Shown here: piece by piece, positions 7,272-12,938 of the stretch | Layout: each line of letters begins with the position of its first letter | Position numbering within the stretch: position 1 is the stretch's first letter | Source: Oscillospiraceae bacterium | Lineage (GTDB): Bacteria; Bacillota; Clostridia; Oscillospirales; JAKOTC01 | DNA length: 16,004 nt | Assembly (NCBI GenBank): GCA_035353335.1 | Contig: DAOPZJ010000028.1 | Span: forward strand, 1 to 16,004 | Direction of reading: 5' to 3' | The notes under the pieces: generated by a model | Database searches by the model: none | What the model was told of the DNA's origin: nothing | What the model saw: only the letters and a program-made list of their open reading frames with translations | Position numbers and translations under genes: made by a program

Positions 7272-8134
7272 GAATTGCGAACGAACACACCGAATACAAA
7301 CTGCTCGACGCGTCGGGCGGGGAACGCCTCGAAGATTGGAACGGGGTTGTTTTGATTCGCCCCGACCCTCAGGTACTCTGGAATACGCCGAAAACCGACT
7401 CCCGCTGGAAAACGGCGGCGGCGCGCTATGTGCGCTCGAGCACCGGCGGCGGTTCGTGGGAAATGCGCCAAAAAGTCCCCGACGTCTGGCAGATGCGCTA
7501 TAAGGATTTAAAATTTAATCTCAAGCCGATGGGCTTTAAGCACACCGGCGTATTTCCCGAACAGGCCGTCAACTGGGATCTGAGCCGGAAGATCATCGCC
7601 AAAGCGGACAAGCCGTTTCCGGTGCTGAATCTGTTTGCTTACACCGGCGGCGCGACGCTGGCCTGTTTGGCCGAAGGCGCGGAAGTTGTGCATGTCGACG
7701 CGTCCAAGGGCATGGTGGCGTGGGGCAGGGAGAACGCCGAAATCTCGGGACTTGCGAACGCCAAATGCCGTTGGATCGTGGACGACTGTTTAAAGTTTGT
7801 CGAACGCGAAACGCGGCGCGGCAGCAAATATCGCGGCATCATCATGGATCCGCCGTCTTACGGGCGCGGCCCGAACGGCGAGGTCTGGCAGCTGGAATCG
7901 AAGATCCATGAATTTGTCGCCTCCTGCGCAAACCTCTTGGCAGACGACGCGGAATTTGTTATGATAAACTCCTACACGACCGGGCTTGCCCCCTCCGCGG
8001 TGGCCTACCTGCTCGGTGTGGAGATCGCGAAAAAGCGCGGCGGAAAGGTCTCCGCCGAAGAGATCGGCCTGCCCGTGGAGAGCACGGGATTGATTCTGCC
8101 CTGCGGCGGCACGGCAATTTGGACGGCAAGATAG
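7268..8134 (+). CDS. Class I SAM-dependent methyltransferase (COG1092/RlmI-like)
   Basis: A predicted cytosolic methyltransferase of 288 residues. The SAM-binding motif I reads VLNLFAYTGGATL from residue 119, the acidic motif II follows as VVHVDASKGMV, and the catalytic motif DPPSYG begins at Asp194. This pattern is typical of the RlmI/RlmK-like rRNA methyltransferase family. There is no PUA RNA-binding domain at the N-terminus, so the target (rRNA base or other) is uncertain. I chose ATG 7268 because it overlaps the ruvB stop (ATGA); an in-frame extension back to 7190 would run 26 codons into ruvB. The TAG stop directly abuts the ecfA1 ATG with no gap, so this gene bridges the ruv and ecf parts of the operon. 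Confidence 0.85.
   Translation: MRIANEHTEYKLLDASGGERLEDWNGVVLIRPDPQVLWNTPKTDSRWKTAAARYVRSSTGGGSWEMRQKVPDVWQMRYKDLKFNLKPMGFKHTGVFPEQAVNWDLSRKIIAKADKPFPVLNLFAYTGGATLACLAEGAEVVHVDASKGMVAWGRENAEISGLANAKCRWIVDDCLKFVERETRRGSKYRGIIMDPPSYGRGPNGEVWQLESKIHEFVASCANLLADDAEFVMINSYTTGLAPSAVAYLLGVEIAKKRGGKVSAEEIGLPVESTGLILPCGGTAIWTAR
7937..7965 (+). promoter_or_regulatory. Candidate internal promoter for ecf-truA
   Basis: Inside the methyltransferase gene, TTGGCA (7937-7942) and TATGAT (7960-7965) are exactly 17 bp apart, with TG at 7957-7958 forming an extended -10. Each hexamer has five of six consensus bases. Transcription would start about 160 bp before ecfA1. It could be chance within coding DNA. Confidence 0.42.
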
Positions 8135-8971
8135 ATGAACGAAGCAATCGTATTTGACCATGTCGATTTTGAATATGACCCGAACGAACCGGTCATCCGC
8201 GACCTCTCGCTGACAATCAGCGAGGGGGAATTTGTCGCGGTGCTCGGACACAACGGCAGCGGCAAATCGACGCTCGCCAAATTGATCAACGCGATACTGG
8301 TGCCCTCCTGCGGCAAGGTGACCGTGTTCGGAATGGACACCGCCGACGAAAAACTGACGAACGAGATCCGCAAAAACGCGGGCATGGTCTTTCAAAACCC
8401 GGATAACCAGATCGTCGCGACCAGCGTAGAGGAAGACACCGCTTTCGCGCCCGAAAACCTCGGCGTCCCGCCGCCCGAAATCCGCAAGCGCGTGGACACC
8501 GCGCTCGATGAAGTCGGAATGCGCGAATACGCCGACAGGCCGCCCTATAAACTCTCGGGCGGTCAGAAACAGCGGGTTGCCATCGCGGGTATTCTCGCGA
8601 TGAACCCGAAAATTTTAATCCTGGACGAACCGACCGCCATGCTCGATCCCAAAGGCCGCAAAGAGGTCATGACGACCATCAAGCGGCTGAATGCGTCGGG
8701 CATCACGGTGGTGTTCGTGACCCACTATATGGACGAGGCCGCCAAAGCCGAACGAGTTTTGGTGATGGACAGGGGCGTTTTGATGCGCGACTGCCCGCCG
8801 AGAACCCTGTTTTCCGAAGCCGACTTTCTGCGCTCACTCGGGCTCGATATTCCTCCGGCGGCCAAACTCGCCGAAGAACTGAAAAAATCCGGCCTTCCGA
8901 TTCAAAAGACGGTGTTAAACGCAACCGAGTGCGCTGAGGAGATTGCGGCGCTGATCGGGGGCAAAATTTGA
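8135..8971 (+). CDS. ecfA1: ECF transporter ATP-binding protein EcfA1
   Basis: One of two ATPases that power ECF-type vitamin/micronutrient importers; it pairs with EcfA2 on the cytosolic face and couples to EcfT. It has 278 residues. Walker A is GHNGSGKST (38-46), the Q-loop is FQNPDNQIV followed by the CbiO-typical EEDTAFAPENLG, the signature is LSGGQKQR (140-147), Walker B is ILDEPTAMLDP (Asp164, Glu165), and the H-loop is His197 in VTHYMDEA. The 80-residue C-terminal extension fits the EcfA regulatory domain. The start abuts the methyltransferase stop. The TGA stop (8969-8971) lies inside a perfect palindrome (8965-8990). The A1 assignment rests on gene order and on comparison with the next gene. 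Confidence 0.95.
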   Translation: MNEAIVFDHVDFEYDPNEPVIRDLSLTISEGEFVAVLGHNGSGKSTLAKLINAILVPSCGKVTVFGMDTADEKLTNEIRKNAGMVFQNPDNQIVATSVEEDTAFAPENLGVPPPEIRKRVDTALDEVGMREYADRPPYKLSGGQKQRVAIAGILAMNPKILILDEPTAMLDPKGRKEVMTTIKRLNASGITVVFVTHYMDEAAKAERVLVMDRGVLMRDCPPRTLFSEADFLRSLGLDIPPAAKLAEELKKSGLPIQKTVLNATECAEEIAALIGGKI

Positions 8972-8990
8972 AAGATAAATCTTTCAAATT
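8965..8990 (+). repeat. Perfect palindrome across ecfA1 stop codon
   Basis: Two perfect 12-bp arms (8965-8976 and 8979-8990) are separated only by AA. The ecfA1 stop codon sits in the left arm. The hairpin is AT-rich, and GGGGAGTTTT rather than a clean U-tract follows. It may act as a 3'-end stabiliser, attenuator or leaky terminator. Confidence 0.65.
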
Positions 8991-8995
8991 GGGGA

Positions 8996-9051
8996 GTTTT
9001 GTCCTTTACACCTGATATCAGATCAAAAATCTTTGCCAAGTCGGACAAAAC
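8996..9051 (+). repeat. Long-loop inverted repeat in ecfA1-ecfA2 gap
   Basis: GTTTTGTCC (8996-9004) is the exact reverse complement of GGACAAAAC (9043-9051). The 38-nt loop contains the palindrome CTGATATCAG (9012-9021) and an AGAT-CAAAA-ATCT hairpin. With 8965-8990 this makes the 112-bp gap highly structured. Confidence 0.55.
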
Positions 9052-9061
9052 ATCCCGGCTT

Positions 9062-9075
9062 CTGCGAAAGGAGGG
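9062..9075 (+). promoter_or_regulatory. Recurring junction motif / ecfA2 ribosome binding site
   Basis: CTGCGAAAGGAGGG contains a near-perfect AAAGGAGG Shine-Dalgarno (9067-9074), 9 nt before ATG 9084; this decides the start. Its GGGAT end (9073-9077) can pair with ATCCC (9052-9056), which could partly mask the site. Confidence 0.75.
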
Positions 9076-9083
9076 ATAGAAGA

Positions 9084-9947
9084 ATGTCGATAATCAGCGT
9101 CAAAGACCTCACCCATATCTACAGCCCCGGCACGCCGTTCGCTCAAACGGCGCTCGACAGGGTCAGCTTTGACGTGGAAAAAGGCGAATTCTTGGGCGTG
9201 ATCGGGCACACCGGCAGCGGAAAATCGACGCTGATGCAGATGCTGAACGGCCTTTTAAAGCCCACAGGCGGCGAGATCGGTTTTAACGGCGAAAACATCC
9301 AGGCCAAGGGCTACAAGCTGCACGAGCTGCGCTTTGCGGTCGGCATGGTCTTTCAATATCCCGAATATCAGCTTTTCGAGGAGACCGTCTATAAAGACAT
9401 CGCGTTCGGCCCGAAAAACATGGGGCTCAAGCCCGATGAGATCGACCGCAGAGTCCGCAGAGCGGCGCAGTTTTGCGGCCTGCGGGATGAACTCTTGGAA
9501 CGGTCGCCGTTTGAGCTCTCGGGCGGTCAGAAACGCCGCGCGGCGATTGCGGGCGTGATTGCCATGGAGCCGAAAGTTCTGATTTTGGACGAACCTGCGG
9601 CGGGCCTTGACCCCGGCGGACGCGAGCGGATTTTGGATCAAATTAAGAATTACCGTGAGCAGACAGGCTCAACGGTGCTGCTCGTCAGCCATTCGATGGA
9701 GGAAATCGCGAAATACTGCGAAAAGGTGCTGGTGCTCGAAAAGGGCAGGGTTCTTCTGCACGACAGCACCAAAGCCGTGTTTGCGCGCGCCGATTTATTG
9801 CACGACACCGGTCTGGATATCCCCGAGATCACGAAAGTGCTGTTAAAACTGCGGGAGATGGGCTATGACGCGGATTGTTCCGCCTATACGCTCGAAGCCG
9901 CCCGCGACGAGGTGCTCCGCTTAATACGAAACGGGGGTGGAGTTTGA
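9084..9947 (+). CDS. ecfA2: ECF transporter ATP-binding protein EcfA2
   Basis: Second ATPase of the ECF module, partner of EcfA1. It has 287 residues from ATG 9084, chosen for the strong Shine-Dalgarno at 9067-9074; an in-frame ATG at 9033 has none. Walker A is GHTGSGKST (41-49), the Q-loop is FQYPEYQLF followed by EETVYKDIAFGPKN, the signature LSGGQKRR begins at residue 145, Walker B is ILDEPAAGLDP (Asp169, Glu170), and the H-loop is His203 in VSHSMEE. The AAGLDP and EYQLFEETV blocks are typical of EcfA2. It is separated from ecfA1 by 112 structured bases, unusually long for this operon, and followed by ecfT after 63 bp. Confidence 0.95.
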   Translation: MSIISVKDLTHIYSPGTPFAQTALDRVSFDVEKGEFLGVIGHTGSGKSTLMQMLNGLLKPTGGEIGFNGENIQAKGYKLHELRFAVGMVFQYPEYQLFEETVYKDIAFGPKNMGLKPDEIDRRVRRAAQFCGLRDELLERSPFELSGGQKRRAAIAGVIAMEPKVLILDEPAAGLDPGGRERILDQIKNYREQTGSTVLLVSHSMEEIAKYCEKVLVLEKGRVLLHDSTKAVFARADLLHDTGLDIPEITKVLLKLREMGYDADCSAYTLEAARDEVLRLIRNGGGV

Positions 9948-9971
9948 TCTTTTTGGTTGAACTAAAAAAGA
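9948..9971 (+). repeat. Hairpin after ecfA2 stop
   Basis: Starting on the base after the TGA stop, TCTTTTTGGT can fold with ACTAAAAAAGA as a stem of about ten pairs with one bulged A, one G-T wobble and a 3-nt loop. It is A/T-rich and has no U-tract after it. Confidence 0.45.
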
Positions 9972-9973
9972 CC

Positions 9974-10004
9974 AAACATCCCAAAATCTACGAAAGGATG
10001 GTTT
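9974..10004 (+). promoter_or_regulatory. Possible hairpin masking the ecfT ribosome binding site
   Basis: AAACATCC (9974-9981) can pair with GGAT-(G)-GTTT (9996-10004) with one bulged G, so the GGA of the ecfT Shine-Dalgarno (motif CTACGAAAGGATGG, 9988-10001, 9 nt before GTG 10011) would be in the stem. Such a fold could lower or time EcfT synthesis. Inference only. Confidence 0.4.
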
Positions 10005-10010
10005 TAAAGC

Positions 10011-10829
10011 GTGCTTAGAGACATCACCCTCGGCCAGTTCGTCCCCGGAAAATCGTTCATTCACAAGCTTGACGCGCGCTTCAAAACCGTGCTGATCATC
10101 ACGTTCACGGTGTTGGTTTTTTTGGCGAAAAACTTCGCTTCCATGGCATTGGTCGCCGTTTTGTTGATCGGTGCATCCGCCGCTTCGCGAATCTCCGCCA
10201 AATTGTTGATCAGAAGTTTTAAGCCGCTGCTTCCTTTTATCCTCTTCACCGTGATTTTGAATATGTTTTACGTCGAAGGGCAGATTTTATGGCAGTTCTG
10301 GGTGTTGAAGATCACCAAAGAGGGGTTACTGCTCAGCGCGATGATGGCGATGCGCATCATCTTTATGCTGCTCGGCGGTTCGCTGTTGACCTTCACAACC
10401 TCGCCGATCGTTTTGACCGACGCGCTCGAACGGCTGATGAAGCCGCTTTCGTGGATCAAAGTGCCCGTACACGACATCGCGATGATGATGACGATCGCTC
10501 TGCGGTTTATCCCGACGCTGATCGACGAGACCGAGAAGATCATGAACGCCCAGAAAGCGCGCGGCGCGGACCTTGAGAGCGGCGGGCCCTTGAAACGGGC
10601 CAAAGCGCTGATTCCGATTTTGGTGCCGCTGTTTGTGTCGGCGTTCAAGCGCGCGGACGAACTCGCACTCGCGATGGAATGCCGCTGCTATACAGGCGGA
10701 AAAGGCAGAACGCGCCTGAAACAGATGAAAGCCACTTCACTCGACGCCTATGCGGCCTTGCTGACGGCTGCGGTCACGGCGGGAGTGATCTGGCTGAACG
10801 CCGTTTTGCCTTCGGTGATCCCCAAATGA
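10011..10829 (+). CDS. ecfT: ECF transporter transmembrane protein EcfT
   Basis: Membrane scaffold of the ECF importer that links the EcfA1/A2 ATPases to exchangeable substrate-binding S proteins. It has 272 residues from GTG 10011. The N-terminus LRDITLGQFVPGKSFIHKLDARFK is typical of EcfT. Several strongly hydrophobic segments follow (near 24-60, 70-90, 100-125 and 250-268). The coupling helices carry the ARG motif (183-185) and AMECRCY (221-227), a variant of the second EcfT signature. The GTG start is supported by the GAAAGGATGG site; the nearby ATG at 9998 is out of frame and stops after six codons. No S component is in the window, which suits a shared (group II) module. The stop overlaps truA (ATGA). 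Confidence 0.95.
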   Translation: MLRDITLGQFVPGKSFIHKLDARFKTVLIITFTVLVFLAKNFASMALVAVLLIGASAASRISAKLLIRSFKPLLPFILFTVILNMFYVEGQILWQFWVLKITKEGLLLSAMMAMRIIFMLLGGSLLTFTTSPIVLTDALERLMKPLSWIKVPVHDIAMMMTIALRFIPTLIDETEKIMNAQKARGADLESGGPLKRAKALIPILVPLFVSAFKRADELALAMECRCYTGGKGRTRLKQMKATSLDAYAALLTAAVTAGVIWLNAVLPSVIPK

Positions 10830-11593
10830 GCATGAAAAACTTCAAGGTCACCATCGCCTTCGACGGCGGCAATTACGGCGGCTGGCAGATTCAGCAAAAC
10901 AGCATGACGATTCAGCAGGCGGTGCAGGATTCGATCAAAAAGGTCCTGAAGACCCGGCACAAAGTCACCGGCTGCGGCCGGACCGATGCCGGCGTACATG
11001 CGAACGGATACGTCTTCAGTTTCAAAACCGAGAGCGACATCCCCGAAAAAGGGCTGTTTAAAGCGCTGCACATCGCGCTGCCCGACGATATCGCGGTGCT
11101 TGAGGTCAAAGAGGTCGGCCTCGATTTCTCGGCGCAGTTCTCGGCGGTGGCAAAGCAGTACATGTACCAGTTCACGAACACCGAAAGCCGGAACCCGTTT
11201 TTAGACCGTTATTCCCTGCACTACGAATACCCGATGGACGACAAACTCATGGACGAGGCGGCAAAGCATTTTCTCGGGCACCATGATTTTTCGGCGTTCT
11301 GCGCTTCGGGCGCGCAGAACGTGACCAGCGACCGGAGGATATACCGCTCCGAGGTGATCCGGGACGGCGACATCGTGCGGTATTACGTCGCCGGAAACGG
11401 GTTTTTATACAATATGGTCCGCATCATGGCGGGCACCTTGTTATATGTCTCGGCGGGCAAGATCAAAGCCGATTCGATTCCGGGCATCATCGCCTCGGGC
11501 GACCGGGAGCGGGCGGGCAAGACGCTGCCGCCGCACGGGCTTTACCTGGACAAGGTTTTCTATGATATCATTTCGCATGAAAAAGAAAGCTGA
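10826..11593 (+). CDS. truA: tRNA pseudouridine(38-40) synthase TruA
   Basis: Converts uridines 38-40 of the tRNA anticodon arm to pseudouridine in the cytosol. It has 255 residues, close to family length. The catalytic Asp is Asp54 in GCGRTDAGVHA. Other landmarks are DGGNYGGWQIQ near the start, the QYMYQFTN segment, NPFLDRY, HDFSAFCASG, and NGFLYNMVRIMAGTLL near the end. ATG 10826 overlaps the ecfT stop; ATG 10832, two codons later, is equally possible. An in-frame extension further upstream is inside ecfT and rejected. An ecfA1-ecfA2-ecfT-truA order is common in Firmicutes, which supports all four calls. Confidence 0.96.
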   Translation: MSMKNFKVTIAFDGGNYGGWQIQQNSMTIQQAVQDSIKKVLKTRHKVTGCGRTDAGVHANGYVFSFKTESDIPEKGLFKALHIALPDDIAVLEVKEVGLDFSAQFSAVAKQYMYQFTNTESRNPFLDRYSLHYEYPMDDKLMDEAAKHFLGHHDFSAFCASGAQNVTSDRRIYRSEVIRDGDIVRYYVAGNGFLYNMVRIMAGTLLYVSAGKIKADSIPGIIASGDRERAGKTLPPHGLYLDKVFYDIISHEKES

Positions 11594-11600
11594 AGCTTTC
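11585..11600 (+). repeat. Short palindrome across truA stop codon
   Basis: GAAAGCT (11585-11591) and AGCTTTC (11594-11600) are perfect complements around GA. The truA TGA stop (11591-11593) is at its centre. It would fold as a 6-bp stem with a UGAA loop. The layout is the same as at the ecfA1 stop. Confidence 0.45.
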
Positions 11601-11631
11601 ATTAACGACGATGAGAAAGGGGCCGGGAATC

Positions 11632-12822
11632 GTGGAGGAGAATGACGAAAAGAGCATAGAACAGCGTCAAAAACGCGGCAGCAAAAAACGCCGGAAAATC
11701 AAACTCAGGCGTTTTATTCTGCTGTTGCTCGCTGCAGCCGTCATCGTTTTGATCGCGCTGAACTGGGACCGGCTCTCACCGGTGGCGATTTTGCAGCGCA
11801 TTCAGGCGGCAGAGAACGGCGCGGGCGTCGTCATTGAATATCCCGCCGACATCGCGGGACAGGAAATCGCGGCCATTTCCGGGTTCGGAAGCGGCGGCAT
11901 TCTCGCGGCGAATTCGGGCTGTTTCCTGTTGCGCGCCGATAACGCGCTCTATTACCGGTACGCGATGGCTTCAACGACGGCGGCAATCGGCGACAAATCT
12001 GCTCTGATTTACGAAAAAGGCGGCACGAAATTTCAATTTTTCAACGCCGAAGGCCGGGTATTTGAACAGGAGAGCGCCGATAAAATCGTCCGAATGGCAT
12101 GCGCAAAAAACGGCAGTTACGCGCTCCTGACCGCGCCGAGCGAATATTCGTCCAAACTGACCATCTTTTCAAGTTCCCATAAGGAGATGTTCTCGCAGTT
12201 TTTCAAGACCCCGAACCTGACCCGGATCGCTCTGAACAGCAGCGCAAAGTATTGCGCGGTGATCGTGACGGAGACAGCAAACGGACAGCTCAGCAGCAAT
12301 CTCACGGTTTATGATACGGGAAAACCCGATCCGGTGTTCACCCGGAGCTTCACCGGGTTGTTGGCGCTGGATATGAAATACTGCGATGACGGCGGGCTTG
12401 TGATCGTCTTTGACCGTGCCGCCGTGCGCCTGAACGCCGGAAACGAAGCTGTGTGGCAGGCTGATTACACCGGGCTTGCGGCTTTTTCCGTGTCCGCGGA
12501 CGGCACTGTCGGGCTGCTGTCAGACAACCCGGAGGGCGTCGGCTGCACTTTAAGCGTTTATAACGCGAAGGGGATCGTGTGGACGGCACAGGTTCCCGGA
12601 CAATCCAAAGGATTAACGGTCCGGGATGAAAAAGCTGTTTGTATTTCAGGCAGCAAGCTCATACTGCTTGATGAAGCCGGAAAAATCGCGGGTTCGGAAG
12701 ACTGTTCTTTGGATACGAATGCCGCGGTTTTGGGAGATCGTTTTATCATTTTCGCGGGGAAAGATAAAATTTCGCGCGTTTCTCTCTCCTCTTTACAAAA
12801 ACCCTCCGGGACGTCTTCTTAA
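11632..12822 (+). CDS. DUF5711-like membrane-anchored protein of unknown function
   Basis: A 396-residue protein from GTG 11632, chosen because GAGAAAGGGG (11613-11622) lies 9 nt upstream; ATG 11611, in frame, has no ribosome binding site. Residues 10-27 are very basic (KRGSKKRRKIKLRR) and residues 28-44 are one transmembrane helix, so the remaining 350 residues should face outside. That part is rich in short beta-strand-like stretches recurring every 40 or so residues, such as LTVYDTGKPDPVF and LSVYNAKGIVW, which suggests a beta-propeller. This architecture matches my memory of the DUF5711 family of Clostridia; the name needs a profile search. No catalytic motif is seen. It follows truA closely and is the last gene before a candidate promoter. 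Function unknown, perhaps a surface sensor or scaffold. Confidence 0.75.
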   Translation: MEENDEKSIEQRQKRGSKKRRKIKLRRFILLLLAAAVIVLIALNWDRLSPVAILQRIQAAENGAGVVIEYPADIAGQEIAAISGFGSGGILAANSGCFLLRADNALYYRYAMASTTAAIGDKSALIYEKGGTKFQFFNAEGRVFEQESADKIVRMACAKNGSYALLTAPSEYSSKLTIFSSSHKEMFSQFFKTPNLTRIALNSSAKYCAVIVTETANGQLSSNLTVYDTGKPDPVFTRSFTGLLALDMKYCDDGGLVIVFDRAAVRLNAGNEAVWQADYTGLAAFSVSADGTVGLLSDNPEGVGCTLSVYNAKGIVWTAQVPGQSKGLTVRDEKAVCISGSKLILLDEAGKIAGSEDCSLDTNAAVLGDRFIIFAGKDKISRVSLSSLQKPSGTSS

Positions 12823-12837
12823 AACAGCAGATGACGC

Positions 12838-12864
12838 TTGCAAAAAAGCGGACAGTGGTATAAA
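12838..12864 (+). promoter_or_regulatory. Candidate promoter for cvpA-pgsA-clp
   Basis: TTGCAA (12838-12843) and TATAAA (12859-12864) are 15 bp apart (16 if CTTGCA is used), with TG at 12856-12857 giving an extended -10. A start near 12871 would leave a leader of about 68 nt. The spacing is short, but the extended -10 supports it. Confidence 0.5.
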
Positions 12865-12872
12865 ATGTTATT

Positions 12873-12907
12873 TGTGCGCTTATGCGCGCATACGGTTTTT
12901 GGAACCG
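12873..12907 (+). repeat. Two adjacent hairpins in the cvpA leader
   Basis: TGTGCGC (12873-12879) pairs with GCGCGCA (12884-12890), one G-T wobble, loop TTAT. Just after, CGGTT (12893-12897) pairs with AACCG (12903-12907). They sit between the candidate promoter and the cvpA ribosome binding site. They could equally be a weak end for the upstream operon, but there is no proper U-tract. Confidence 0.4.
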
Positions 12908-12938
12908 AAAGAGATACGCGTGAGAGGTGGAAGAGTAA

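Noticed and set aside
7790..8395. 201-codon minus-strand frame over the methyltransferase-ecfA1 junction
   Set aside because: Both plus-strand genes are certain by motif; there is no support for the antisense one.
12873..12907. Rho-independent terminator of the upstream operon
   Set aside because: The GC-rich stem is followed by TACGG before only five T residues, and a candidate promoter lies just upstream, so a leader structure is as likely.
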